64,000 nucleotides of DNA from Fibrobacter sp. (GCA_024399065.1 JAKSIB010000015.1:23393-87392); one strand, 5' to 3'; counted from the first letter of the stretch, positions 7,794 to 16,143 are shown. The notes: a model not told the origin generated them from the letters alone. Numbers and translations: made by a program.

Positions 7794-8093
7794 ATGACTG
7801 CCCAGAACCAATTTGTGAACATCAACATAGCCGACATTAAAAATGATGCCGAACTATGGGAACTCGTGCGAAAAGCTAGACATGAAATGTTTTCCATCAA
7901 GCATAAGCTGGAGTATTATAGCGGCATATGCAACTATGGATATAACTACACAAGTGACTTGTCTTCCGAAGATTTTGCTGCCCGTCAATACACCAAGTAC
8001 AAGGAAATCTATGATGCGCTTGAAAAATTCACGAATGACGCCGTTGACACCTTGAAGCAACACAACTATAACCCACGAGCCAAGAAGCCATGA
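7794..8093 (+). CDS. Hypothetical protein (99 aa)
   Basis: Preceded by AAGGAAT Shine-Dalgarno. Predicted helical protein with aromatic-rich centre (YYSGICNYGYNYTSD). No domain recognised. Followed by 64 bases before a small membrane-protein gene. Confidence 0.65.
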   Translation: MTAQNQFVNINIADIKNDAELWELVRKARHEMFSIKHKLEYYSGICNYGYNYTSDLSSEDFAARQYTKYKEIYDALEKFTNDAVDTLKQHNYNPRAKKP

Positions 8094-8157
8094 AACTTAA
8101 TGATGGTGGTCCTGATCGGCTTTGTATGGACGATAACTCAAGAAATGTGAGGTAACT

Positions 8158-8328
8158 ATGTCGACTAATAATTCTTCAAGTAGTGGAATACCAGTAACTG
8201 AAGTGATTGGAATTGTGATCGCCGTGATATTGTCATGGGGGATCAATCACAGCATTGGCTGGGCCATTCTGCATGGAATCCTTAGTTGGATCTATGTAAT
8301 TTATTACGTGTTCGTATATACATTATAA
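8158..8328 (+). CDS. Small membrane protein (56 aa)
   Basis: Starts MSTNNSSSSGIPVTEVIG after a GAGGTAAC Shine-Dalgarno. The rest is almost entirely hydrophobic with a hairpin of two likely membrane helices around SWGINHSIGWAILHG and ending in IYVIYYVFVYTL. The S-W-x-x-N-H-S-I-x-W-A-I-x-H-G pattern recalls a short membrane protein seen in many gut bacteria and phages; role unknown. Confidence 0.72.
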   Translation: MSTNNSSSSGIPVTEVIGIVIAVILSWGINHSIGWAILHGILSWIYVIYYVFVYTL

Positions 8329-8360
8329 AGGCTATGTCCCACGAAGTGTGGGTGAACTAA

Positions 8361-8402
8361 ACATTGGCTAGGTGTTGATTCACCTAGCTAATGTGTGTTT
8401 TT
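8361..8402 (+). terminator. Terminator hairpin (GGCTAGGTG type)
   Basis: A 14-bp stem with one G-T pair (ACATTGGCTAGGTG / CACCTAGCTAATGT) and TTGATT loop, followed by GTGTTTTTA. A closely related hairpin is at 55643, so the core has been duplicated. Confidence 0.75.
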
Positions 8403-8415
8403 ATACAGTTTGTAC

Positions 8416-8444
8416 TTGACGGCTGATACGTAAATATGTATATT
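8416..8444 (+). promoter_or_regulatory. TTGACG-N17-TATATT promoter of rtcB
   Basis: TTGACG at 8416-8421, 17-base spacer, TATATT at 8439-8444. The rtcB ATG is 25 bases downstream with AGAGG before it, so this transcript carries a short conventional leader. Confidence 0.75.
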
Positions 8445-8468
8445 TGGACGGTAAATTAGAGGTTTTAT

Positions 8469-9650
8469 ATGATTGAAATTCAGGGCAAGTACAATACTGC
8501 AAAGGTTTTCTGTGATATACCGGAATCCGCCGCATATGCTCAGATTTTGAATATGATGTGCCAGTGCTGGTCTGCCGATATGCAGGTAAGAATCATGCCG
8601 GACGTACATGCTGGTAAGGGTTGTACCGTGGGTACTACGATGACCATCAAGGATAAGATTGTCCCTAATCTGGTCGGTGTGGATGTAGGATGTGGCATGC
8701 TTGTTGCCAAGATCAAGGACCCGTTCATCGAATTCGGGAAGCTAGACAAGGTTATCCGTGAGAAAATCCCGTCCGGCAAGAACCATCGCAAGGATAAGCA
8801 TCCGCTTGCACGCCAGTTCTCCCTAGATGACCTGATTGCTGATGTCAAGCCGGATGAACTGTTGTCCATCGGGTCGCTCGGCGGTGGAAACCATTTCATC
8901 GAGGTTGACCGTGATGACGATGGGTTTTTCTATGTCGTGATCCATTCCGGATCCCGTCACCTCGGCGTTGCTGTATGTGATTACTGGCAGCGCAAGGCTA
9001 TTGAGGAGTGCAAGACTCGTACAGATGAGCGTGGTGCAATCATCGCTAAGCTGAAGTCCGAAGGCAGGGAAACCGAAATCGAACATGCGTTGCAGAATAT
9101 TGAACATTTTTCAACGCCACCGGCATTGGCTTATCTGCAGGGTGAATCGTTTGATGGCTACTTGCACGACATGGCTATTGCACAGGAATTTGCCGTCCTG
9201 AACCGTGAGGCTATGATGAATGAAATAGTGAAGAATATGGGATTCCATGTAATCGATAAGTTCTGCACTATTCATAACTACATTGATCTGGACCGCATGA
9301 TCTTGCGAAAGGGGTCGGTGTCTGCACAGGCTGGCGAGCGACTTATCATTCCGATGAATATGCGTGATGGCGCCCTAATCTGCGTTGGTAAGGGTAATCC
9401 GGACTGGAATTACTCTGCACCGCACGGAGCTGGCCGCATCATGTCTAGGTCAGTAGCTAAGGATACCGTTTCCATGGAAGAATACAAGAAGTCCATGGAA
9501 GGAATTTACACTACCTGCGTGAACGCCGGGACAAAGGATGAATCGCCTATGGCCTATAAGCCTATGCAGGAAATTATTGATAATATTGGCGATACCGTAG
9601 ATATTGAAAAGATCATTAAGCCAGTGTACAATTTCAAGGCGGCATATTGA
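8469..9650 (+). CDS. rtcB: RtcB-type RNA ligase
   Basis: 393 residues, close to the usual length of about 400. RtcB joins 2',3'-cyclic phosphate or 3'-phosphate RNA ends to 5'-OH ends with GTP and Mn2+. Visible motifs: PDVHAGKG near residue 46, GVDVGCGM with the metal-ligand Cys, GGGNHFIE, HSGSRHLG and SAPHGAGR, whose H319 corresponds to the guanylylated histidine. All key residues seem intact. It is first in an operon with its own promoter; the next gene overlaps by one base (TGATG). A Thg1-like tRNA-editing enzyme lies 1 kb downstream, pointing to repair of tRNAs cut by host anticodon nucleases. Confidence 0.93.
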   Translation: MIEIQGKYNTAKVFCDIPESAAYAQILNMMCQCWSADMQVRIMPDVHAGKGCTVGTTMTIKDKIVPNLVGVDVGCGMLVAKIKDPFIEFGKLDKVIREKIPSGKNHRKDKHPLARQFSLDDLIADVKPDELLSIGSLGGGNHFIEVDRDDDGFFYVVIHSGSRHLGVAVCDYWQRKAIEECKTRTDERGAIIAKLKSEGRETEIEHALQNIEHFSTPPALAYLQGESFDGYLHDMAIAQEFAVLNREAMMNEIVKNMGFHVIDKFCTIHNYIDLDRMILRKGSVSAQAGERLIIPMNMRDGALICVGKGNPDWNYSAPHGAGRIMSRSVAKDTVSMEEYKKSMEGIYTTCVNAGTKDESPMAYKPMQEIIDNIGDTVDIEKIIKPVYNFKAAY

Positions 9651-10030
9651 TGAATACGATTGCGTCTATACGTCGTGACTGCTCGGTGAAGGGGTGGGAT
9701 GGATATTCTGCCGACCCTATATCCGAGCAGGTTCTTGAAAATGCCGAGAAAATACAGGATGCGCTGCCATCAGGATTCGAATTGTTTGCAACTGGGCGGA
9801 ATTCGGTTCAGTTTGAGCAAAATAAAACGATTTCAAGGGCATTTACTAATGTGATGACGGAAAAGTACATCGAGATTGAGGTGTTCTCTGATAAAGTTGT
9901 TGCATTACAGTCGGAAAAGAGCGATACACCTGATGGACTATATGTTCGTCGGGAAACCAGTGAAAGCATTACATTTAACGATCTTGATAAGTGTATCAAG
10001 TATCTTCCTGTATTGTTAATGTATTATTAA
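9650..10030 (+). CDS. Hypothetical protein (126 aa)
   Basis: Its ATG overlaps the rtcB stop as TGATG, so translation is probably coupled. Begins MNTIASIRRDCSVKGWDGYSADPI. The stretch K-G-W-D-G-Y-x-A resembles the start of small phage and toxin-system proteins of unknown function in which GWDG precedes alternating strands. The C-terminus is acidic and hydrophobic. No firm family. Confidence 0.65.
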   Translation: MNTIASIRRDCSVKGWDGYSADPISEQVLENAEKIQDALPSGFELFATGRNSVQFEQNKTISRAFTNVMTEKYIEIEVFSDKVVALQSEKSDTPDGLYVRRETSESITFNDLDKCIKYLPVLLMYY

Positions 10031-10054
10031 AATGTAAACCAAAGGGCAACGGCG

Positions 10055-10120
10055 ATGGCGTTGAAATTCAGTGATCTGAAAGTTGGCGATACTGTATACG
10101 TGGATAATCCAGAAAGGTAG
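10055..10120 (+). pseudogene. Truncated copy of the DLKVGDT protein family (21 codons)
   Basis: MALKFSDLKVGDTVYVDNPE followed by Arg and a stop. This matches the first 20 residues of two full-length paralogs at 40635-40988 and 41384-41725 (M-x-F-K-DLKVGDT-x-x-V/I-x-NP). The remainder is missing, so this is a remnant or a leader-size peptide. The next gene starts 5 bases after its stop. Confidence 0.6.
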
Positions 10121-10124
10121 ACAT

Positions 10125-10364
10125 ATGGATATCAAAGATGCCAAGAAAAAAGCCATAGATATGGTGTATGTAAAATTGAACACCGCATATTGTTACAATT
10201 GCCGTTTCCATAGTGAAATGAATGAAGATGAACAGAAAAATGAATATGGTTGTACTATGTGCGATGTATGTCATCGTAAAGAACAAAACTGGTCTATAAG
10301 CAAGGCGACTTGTGAACAAATTGTTAATGACTTGTTGAAAACTTTGGAGATTGAAGATGTGTGA
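10125..10364 (+). CDS. Hypothetical Cys/His-rich protein (79 aa)
   Basis: Residues about 23-49 contain CYNCRFH and CTMCDVCH, two pairs suited to one zinc site. N-terminal and C-terminal parts are helical and charged. The start at 10125 is preceded by AAAGGTAG. Overlaps the next gene by 8 bases. Function unknown. Confidence 0.65.
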   Translation: MDIKDAKKKAIDMVYVKLNTAYCYNCRFHSEMNEDEQKNEYGCTMCDVCHRKEQNWSISKATCEQIVNDLLKTLEIEDV

Positions 10365-10563
10365 ATGCTGTGAACATCATAAGCCTATTCTTGAAAATGA
10401 AAATTCCGTACTTTTCATTTGTGATGGTCGTTTGATTCTTCAAGATAAGACCAAACCTAGTTTGGCTAGTGGCGAAATTAAACAATTGGTTGCTACAATT
10501 TGCTATGAATCCAAATGGATTAAGGTTAAATCTTGTCCAGTATGCGGTAAGGAGTTGAAGTAA
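10357..10563 (+). CDS. Small zinc-finger-like protein (68 aa)
   Basis: Begins MCECCEHHKPIL and ends SCPVCGKELK, so an N-terminal CxCC/HH and a C-terminal CPVCG may form one zinc site bridging the termini. The start has GGAGA at good spacing. Its stop overlaps a 19-codon ATG frame (10563-10622) that ends just inside the next gene and may only serve translational coupling. Confidence 0.66.
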   Translation: MCECCEHHKPILENENSVLFICDGRLILQDKTKPSLASGEIKQLVATICYESKWIKVKSCPVCGKELK

Positions 10564-10608
10564 TGGGCATTTTTACGGATGAAGCATATTTTACACATGA
10601 GGAGTATT

Positions 10609-11478
10609 ATGGCGTATTCTAGTTTTGACATTTACATGAAGCAGTATGAAAGCGTTGAAGCACAAAAAACTCTACTGCCCGGGCTTCCCATTTGCGTGCG
10701 TCTTGACGGGCGTGCATTTCATACGGTTACGAAGAAGTGCTTGAAGCCGTTTGATCCTCAGTTGCGTGAAGTCATGAACCGTGTGGTCGAGGACCTGATT
10801 GAAGAATGTGACGCAGTTCTCGGCTATACGCAATCAGATGAAATAACTCTTGTGCTGAAACCAATGAACAAGCTGGACGATTATTATTTTAAGGCTCGTA
10901 TCCAGAAGTTGTGCAGCATGCTGGCGTCCGTTGCAAGTGTATCGTTTAATACCTTGGTCCGAAGCGATGAATTCAAAGATAACTTGGGTATGCGAATTAC
11001 GAAGCAGGCATATTTTGACTGTCGTGTCTGGAATGTCCCGAATATGGCGTTTGCAGCTATGGTGTTTAGCTGGCGTCAGGCCGATTCGATCAAGAATAGT
11101 ATCAGCATGGTTGCACAGTCGCATTTTTCCCATTCAGAATTGCTGTCAAAGAATAGTGATGAAAAGATTGACATGCTGGCGAATATTGGGGTATCATATC
11201 ATTCGTATCCCGCCGAATATCGGCAGGGGGTGTTTGTTAAGCGAGTATTGGTAACTCGTAAATACACCGTAGACGAGCTTGAACAGTTGCCTGAAAAGCA
11301 TGCCGCTAGACAGTGCCCTGACTTGATGGTAACTAGGTCTGAGTATCGAAGATTCGCTGGCGAAGAACTTAGGTCTATACAAAATCAGGCTGAATATTTG
11401 TTTGATGGTGCTGATCCGGTGTTTAGAGAATTGGATTATCGAGGCAAATATCAAGATAGCCAGACGCCAACACCATAG
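10609..11478 (+). CDS. Thg1-like 3'-5' RNA polymerase (tRNA-His guanylyltransferase family)
   Basis: 289 residues from the ATG at 10609, preceded by GAGGAG. Motifs of the family: RLDGRAFHTVTKK (metal-binding Asp near residue 35), YTQSDEITLVL (second catalytic acidic pair), a conserved S-x-x-A-S-x-x-x-S-F-N helix and FDCRVWNVPN. Thg1 adds G-1 to tRNA-His. The Thg1-like proteins of bacteria and phages instead repair 5'-truncated tRNAs by templated 3'-5' addition. The nearby rtcB supports a tRNA-repair role. Confidence 0.88.
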   Translation: MAYSSFDIYMKQYESVEAQKTLLPGLPICVRLDGRAFHTVTKKCLKPFDPQLREVMNRVVEDLIEECDAVLGYTQSDEITLVLKPMNKLDDYYFKARIQKLCSMLASVASVSFNTLVRSDEFKDNLGMRITKQAYFDCRVWNVPNMAFAAMVFSWRQADSIKNSISMVAQSHFSHSELLSKNSDEKIDMLANIGVSYHSYPAEYRQGVFVKRVLVTRKYTVDELEQLPEKHAARQCPDLMVTRSEYRRFAGEELRSIQNQAEYLFDGADPVFRELDYRGKYQDSQTPTP

Positions 11479-11509
11479 ATGGCGCCGGTCAGCATAAATG
11501 TTCATGTAA

Positions 11510-11541
11510 AGCCGTAAAATAATACTTTTTATTTTGCGGCT
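11510..11541 (+). terminator. Hairpin before the MoxR promoter, probable terminator
   Basis: A 13-bp stem with one G-T pair (AGCCGTAAAATAA / TTATTTTGCGGCT) and a 6-base loop. It lacks a T-run after the 3' arm, so it is a weak terminator or a boundary element. It abuts the promoter at 11546. Confidence 0.5.
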
Positions 11542-11545
11542 AATA

Positions 11546-11574
11546 TTGACAACAACTGTAAAAAGTGTTATATT
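11546..11574 (+). promoter_or_regulatory. TTGACA-N17-TATATT promoter of the MoxR operon
   Basis: TTGACA 11546-11551, 17-base spacer, TATATT 11569-11574; ATG at 11602 with GGAGA upstream. The first gene of the three-gene operon 11602-14850 therefore has a leader of about 20 bases. Confidence 0.85.
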
Positions 11575-11601
11575 TGGCTAAACACCTTAAATGGAGAATA
11601 C

Positions 11602-12897
11602 ATGAACATACAATCACTTAGCCGCTATGTTATGCATGGGCTCAAATTTACCCACACGCTCGGTCTTGATGGAAATCACGGTATCGGGAAAACGTCGTTC
11701 GTCAAATATACTATGCGTGATTTGATTGCAAAGAAGCATGGTCTCCCTATCGATCGTGTTCATGTGATTACCCGTTGTGTATCCATTATGGACCCTGCCG
11801 ACTTGATTGGTAACTTTATTGAGTTCAATGGCCGTACATACAACTGTCCGCCGAACTGGATCCCTACAGCAAAGTGCTATGATGACATGATGGAAGAGCT
11901 CTTTGAGTCCAATGGCAGAAAGTACACTAGACTGACTAATTATGATGATATCTACATCCTGTTTCTCGACGAACGTAAGCGAGGCAACCCTATGGTTCAG
12001 GATGGTATCATGGAATTGTTGTTGGAACATACCCTGTTTGGTGCCCCGTTGCATGAAAAGACTTATGTAGTGTGCGCCGACAACGATAATATCGAAATTT
12101 ATCACGGTACGAAGACTGATCCTGCTCAGGAAAGCCGTATCAAGTCAACCAAATTTTCCCCGACCAATTCGGAATTCCTCGCAGATTGGAATCGACGTGT
12201 AGAAGAGGGGACGATGCACAGTATTGTCCCGGAATTCCTTGATGCGCATAAAGAATGTATCTCGCTGCCGACTAATACGATCCGTGACATGTATATTGCC
12301 GGAAAGAAGCCGCCTTGCCCACGAGACTGGACTACGCTTGGTGAAGCGTTGAAAGATTTTGCATTGGAAGGCGATGATATCGTTAATGGTTCAGCGTCTT
12401 ATTTGACTGACGTTGCCGCCATGCACGTTGGCCAGACATATGCCACCAAGTTTGCTGCATATTGTCTCAAGGAACGCCAATTCAAGGTGACTCCAGAGGA
12501 CATCGTTGAAACATTTGAAGATGTCAGGGATAGTGTAGAAAAGGCTTTTGCCAAGGATCCGACATCTGCTGTTGGCGTTGTACGTGCATTAGTCCCATAT
12601 ATTACCGACATTACGCTTGACGATGAACAGGCACATAATGTGGCCGCATTCCTGCAGGTATGCCCGGGTGAAGCGGTTTCAGCCCTGTATTCCGAATGGA
12701 ACAAGCTTAACAAGCATCAGTTTGCTGAATGGCAGAATACACCGTTGCGTTATAATGTATTTAACCGTGCGATTATGAATAATGTAGCCAAGGAACCGGG
12801 CAAGCAGTCTGCATATGAGAAGTGGTGCACGGCATTCTGCAAGCGTTATGATCTTAATGTAGATGACCTTAGCCGTGACGATATCAGAGTGCAGTAA
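11602..12897 (+). CDS. MoxR-type AAA+ ATPase
   Basis: 431 residues. Walker A GNHGIGKTSF begins at residue 24; Walker B LFLDERKRG is near 120-128, followed by a helix-loop typical of MoxR-class ATPases (GIMELLLEHTLFG). MoxR proteins work with VWA-domain partners as chaperones or remodelers that insert metal cofactors or mature complexes. The next gene encodes a VWA partner and the two overlap by one base. Arginine-finger and sensor residues cannot be placed with certainty from sequence alone. The substrate in this phage is unknown. Confidence 0.85.
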   Translation: MNIQSLSRYVMHGLKFTHTLGLDGNHGIGKTSFVKYTMRDLIAKKHGLPIDRVHVITRCVSIMDPADLIGNFIEFNGRTYNCPPNWIPTAKCYDDMMEELFESNGRKYTRLTNYDDIYILFLDERKRGNPMVQDGIMELLLEHTLFGAPLHEKTYVVCADNDNIEIYHGTKTDPAQESRIKSTKFSPTNSEFLADWNRRVEEGTMHSIVPEFLDAHKECISLPTNTIRDMYIAGKKPPCPRDWTTLGEALKDFALEGDDIVNGSASYLTDVAAMHVGQTYATKFAAYCLKERQFKVTPEDIVETFEDVRDSVEKAFAKDPTSAVGVVRALVPYITDITLDDEQAHNVAAFLQVCPGEAVSALYSEWNKLNKHQFAEWQNTPLRYNVFNRAIMNNVAKEPGKQSAYEKWCTAFCKRYDLNVDDLSRDDIRVQ

Positions 12898-14201
12898 TGA
12901 CTGATGAAGAATTCGAAAAAAGCTTTGACGGCACTATATGTCGCCTGATGATCAACTGTCCGTTGGTCTTCAATATGCTTGTCGGCATGGAAAAGATTGA
13001 AGACCCGCATATTGAAACGATGGGTGTATCTGTACGCAACGGCGCAGTGTCACTGCGATATAACAGGTCGTTTGTCGAACCGCTGGACGAGCGTGAGCGT
13101 AATTTCTGCCTCATGCATGAAATGATGCATGTCATGTTGCACCACTGTACGCATCGAAGGTCGGAAAACAAGGCCTATGCGTACATAGACAACGTTGCCA
13201 TGGATTTGGCAATTAACTGCATGATACCAAATGACCAGTTTACCAATATGCCTGTGTTTAAGGAATCAAAGTTCGGTAAACGTGCTGGTGACCCGGCCGG
13301 TCTTCTCCCTAGCCAGTTTGACTTTCCTGAAAAACTGTCATATGAACAGTACAAGGATTTGCTTATCCGCAAATATGACCTGAATGACCCAAGCCAAGTT
13401 TCATTTATGGGTGATGACAGTGGCGGTAGTTCTGGCAATGGTACTGGCGATGGTAGCGGAAATGGTAATTCTAGTGGTTCTGGCGAAAATGGGGATGATA
13501 TCGACGAAAACTGTGCATTAGGACAGATCACTAAAGGCCGTATTTCTGCTGATCATGGCGAAGAATATGACGAGGACCCGGTCCTCGATGATATCATAGC
13601 AGATATGATAGAAGAAGCTACCCGAAACAATACATGGGGTAACATCGGCTATGACGCAATCGAAATTGTCAAGGCTGCACAAGCTAGAACATTGAATTGG
13701 GGAAATCTCCTAAGGCTTTATGCGGGCGACTTTATTTCGCCGGACAAAACACCTACTAGGCGCCGCTGGAACAAACACTACGGAAAACCGTTCTTGGGGA
13801 CCGTGACGAAATTCACTGAGCCGGTTGCGGTATACGTGGATACGTCTGGCAGTGTTGACATCGATTCACTTTCGAGGTTTGTATCGGAAATCGAACGCAT
13901 TGCATATTACACTGGTGTATATTTGTGGAGTTTCGACACCACAGTTAAGGAACCTGACTCGAAGGTTGTTTTTACTCGTGGAGCTATCGGAGAGATTAAG
14001 TTCATTGGTCGTGGCGGAACCGATTTCGAAGACTGTTTTAATCATGCTCGTAAATATGGTTACAGTCAGCTTGTCATCATGACAGATGGGTTTGCATGTG
14101 ATGTCGATCCTAAATCGGCTGACGGGATGGATGTGGTATGGGTTATTACCAAGAATGGCAATCCGATTGGGAAACCCGGACGTGTTGTGGAGATGACATA
14201 A
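12897..14201 (+). CDS. Metallopeptidase-like/VWA protein (DUF2201 type), MoxR partner
   Basis: 434 residues. The N-terminal domain has a zincin-like HEMMH (H74-E75...H78), and HH at 82-83 can supply further ligands. A Gly/Ser/Asn-rich linker spans about 172-202. The C-terminal VWA domain has the MIDAS D-x-S-x-S at D315-T-S317-G-S319 and a later TDGF. This N-peptidase/C-VWA architecture matches DUF2201 proteins, which are usually coupled to MoxR ATPases. The upstream gene is exactly such an ATPase. Whether the peptidase is active is not clear. Confidence 0.85.
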   Translation: MTDEEFEKSFDGTICRLMINCPLVFNMLVGMEKIEDPHIETMGVSVRNGAVSLRYNRSFVEPLDERERNFCLMHEMMHVMLHHCTHRRSENKAYAYIDNVAMDLAINCMIPNDQFTNMPVFKESKFGKRAGDPAGLLPSQFDFPEKLSYEQYKDLLIRKYDLNDPSQVSFMGDDSGGSSGNGTGDGSGNGNSSGSGENGDDIDENCALGQITKGRISADHGEEYDEDPVLDDIIADMIEEATRNNTWGNIGYDAIEIVKAAQARTLNWGNLLRLYAGDFISPDKTPTRRRWNKHYGKPFLGTVTKFTEPVAVYVDTSGSVDIDSLSRFVSEIERIAYYTGVYLWSFDTTVKEPDSKVVFTRGAIGEIKFIGRGGTDFEDCFNHARKYGYSQLVIMTDGFACDVDPKSADGMDVVWVITKNGNPIGKPGRVVEMT

Positions 14202-14202
14202 T

Positions 14203-14850
14203 ATGTCAACCGATATTGATCTTTGTATTGGCGAAATTGCAGGGTTGAAGGATAGATCTATAATAATCCCATACGGCGATATTAGCTTAAATCCGTTGAA
14301 ATATGCTGGATGCGAGGTGCCGATTGTTGCCGACTACGCCAATTCATTGATCAATGGCACGGAGTTTCCAGAGAAAGGGTCGTTTGTTGATCCACGGAAT
14401 AATGTTACGTACAGGACTGTACGGTACGAAAATATGGAAATAATGGTAGACACGCTGTATTTCCCGATTGATTACGATTCGTTCTCCGTCAATAATGGGA
14501 TATGCGACGTAATGTATTATTCCCGTATTACAGATACGCTTGCGCCGGAGGGATGGCATGTAATGCGTTATTCTGAACTTACTTGGATATCCAATTATTT
14601 TGGTGGCCCGCTTTGCGCCGGGAAATATATGAAAGTAGGTAAATATGACCTCGGGCTGTCGTTTGTCCCGTTTGGAAGTCTTGAAGTTGAATCTGGCCAA
14701 ATCAATGATCTTCAACGGAATGCATACTGCTTGCTCGAAAACAATAGTACCGTATTATGGCTAACCAAGTTTGATAACAATGTTCGTACTGGGTCAGTAA
14801 ATGGTCCAAGCCCAGTACTGGCATTTCCAGTCAGATGCGTCCGTGATTAA
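14203..14850 (+). CDS. FISUMP domain protein
   Basis: 215 residues. Diagnostic pieces: a V-D-T-L-Y-F block near residue 82, LAPEGWHVMRYSELTWI (residues about 112-128) and the C-terminal FPVRCVRD, matching the end of the Fibrobacter major paralogous domain. The gene starts two bases after the VWA stop, so it belongs to the MoxR operon; a functional link is inferred from this. No signal peptide. It ends 2 bases from the opposing Stealth gene. Confidence 0.74.
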   Translation: MSTDIDLCIGEIAGLKDRSIIIPYGDISLNPLKYAGCEVPIVADYANSLINGTEFPEKGSFVDPRNNVTYRTVRYENMEIMVDTLYFPIDYDSFSVNNGICDVMYYSRITDTLAPEGWHVMRYSELTWISNYFGGPLCAGKYMKVGKYDLGLSFVPFGSLEVESGQINDLQRNAYCLLENNSTVLWLTKFDNNVRTGSVNGPSPVLAFPVRCVRD

Positions 14851-14852
14851 GA

Positions 14853-15743
14853 CTATTCAAACATGCTTTTAAAAAATGCCTGCATGAATTCCTTCATCGC
14901 ATCGTAAGTGAACGTTAGGCCTTCTTGCTCATTAAGGCAGATTACCTTCTTATGCAATGCTGCATCCAGCATTGCTTTTTTACTAGTCCCATCACCAAGT
15001 ACGATATATGTGGCATTGTTGTGCAGGTCATATGAATAAAATTTTCCGGTACCAAGCTGAATGTGTCTAAACATCCAGTGTGTGACGTTTTTGGGTTGCC
15101 TGAATCTAGAATCCATTAGGGCGCACCAAAGTTCATCAGGGTATTTTAGCCATGTGTCAATCCACGTTTTCTTATTGTATGCAATGGGAAAATGGAAGTC
15201 GGCATATCCCGTGTTCTTGTGATGAATGCGGTTGGCAATACGCTGGTTATTCTGCTGAGTAGTGTCGAACAGCCCGCCTTTAAGCCAGTTGTGCTTCGGT
15301 ATCGCAAAATCAACCGGAAGGTTGTCCACAAAGAAATCGGTTTCCTTGGTTGGCTGCACGACATAAAAATCATCATTGAACAGGATGAAGTTTGACGCTA
15401 GACCCGGTATCATATGGAAGAACATTTCGATCACATTCGAATTAAATGTTGGTAGGAATGGTTTGGGTATATAGTCTTCATGATATACGATACGGACTTT
15501 TTCACTGATCGTATCCATCCATGGTTCTTTTTGCGTCGGCGAAGCAAGTACGATTATGATATTGCGGACCCATGGACAGAACTTTATCATGCCCATGATC
15601 GTATATTTAAAAACGCCGAAGTCCCTGTATCGGCATTCGGCAGCAACACCGGCATCAATGCGGTGCCAGTGTTCGTACTGTTTTTTCCAAGCGGCGTCAT
15701 TGGGATTTACCCATGGCACCACTATATCGATTGGAGAGTTCAT
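14853..15743 (-). CDS. Stealth family sugar-phosphate transferase
   Basis: 296 residues. Stealth conserved region 1 is DIVVPWVNPNDAAW (6-19). Region 2 includes RYRDFGVFKYTIMGM (38-52) and FNSNVIEMFFHMIPG (100-114) leading to LFNDDFYV (121-128). The later HWMFRHIQLGTG block fits region 3. Stealth proteins transfer sugar-1-phosphate, for example GlcNAc-1-P, onto glycans of capsules or glycoproteins. In a phage it could alter the host envelope or virion glycans. Two other glycan genes are in the window (24923, 33905). Confidence 0.85.
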   Translation of the reverse strand: MNSPIDIVVPWVNPNDAAWKKQYEHWHRIDAGVAAECRYRDFGVFKYTIMGMIKFCPWVRNIIIVLASPTQKEPWMDTISEKVRIVYHEDYIPKPFLPTFNSNVIEMFFHMIPGLASNFILFNDDFYVVQPTKETDFFVDNLPVDFAIPKHNWLKGGLFDTTQQNNQRIANRIHHKNTGYADFHFPIAYNKKTWIDTWLKYPDELWCALMDSRFRQPKNVTHWMFRHIQLGTGKFYSYDLHNNATYIVLGDGTSKKAMLDAALHKKVICLNEQEGLTFTYDAMKEFMQAFFKSMFE

Positions 15744-15819
15744 TATGTATCCTTGGTTAACTCGCCTTTAGCTCTAAGTATTTTCGCCGGTTTTGGTGGT
15801 TACAGTATGAGAGTGATCC

Positions 15820-16104
15820 TTATTTGTAATACTTGCCGACGTATGGAAGTACCATATAATAAATTTCTTCTTCGGTAAGATTGTGATTCTTTACGAATGC
15901 ATCAAATTCATCCTGAACCGCCTTTGATGGGCCGTATAGCTGCGTCTCATTGTATGTGTTAAATCCGTCTGAAGTAAATGATGGTGTATCAGACGCTTGT
16001 TCACAGATCGTATAGGCAGTTTTTACGGCTTCGCATAACTGTTGCGTGCCAGTGTTTTTAGCGATTTGATCCAGAGTATTAAAAAACATTTGTTGTTTGT
16101 TCAT
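15820..16104 (-). CDS. Hypothetical protein with shared N-terminal leader (94 aa)
   Basis: From the ATG at 16104 the product begins MNKQQMFFNTLDQIAK; an ATG at 16116 would add four residues. Residues 7-35 (F-F-N-T-L-D-Q-I ... EAVKTAYTICE) match the N-termini of three other genes here, ending in I-C-E at residue 35. The remaining 59 residues are polar. A minus-strand TATAAACT octamer lies just upstream. Probably a small internal virion protein; 76 bases upstream of the Stealth gene on the same strand. Confidence 0.6.
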   Translation of the reverse strand: MNKQQMFFNTLDQIAKNTGTQQLCEAVKTAYTICEQASDTPSFTSDGFNTYNETQLYGPSKAVQDEFDAFVKNHNLTEEEIYYMVLPYVGKYYK

Positions 16105-16127
16105 TTTATCGCCCATAGTTTTAAAAT

Positions 16128-16135
16128 AGTTTATA
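16128..16135 (-). promoter_or_regulatory. Candidate phage promoter octamer TATAAACT (minus strand)
   Basis: Minus-strand TATAAACT, 11 bases before the ATG at 16116 and 23 before that at 16104. It could drive the leader-bearing small gene and the Stealth gene. It is back to back with the plus-strand promoter at 16144. Confidence 0.5.
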
Positions 16136-16143
16136 TCATGGTA

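Noticed and set aside
10563..10622. 19-codon frame before the Thg1-like gene
   Set aside because: Overlaps both neighbours and has no independent support; mentioned only as a possible coupling peptide.
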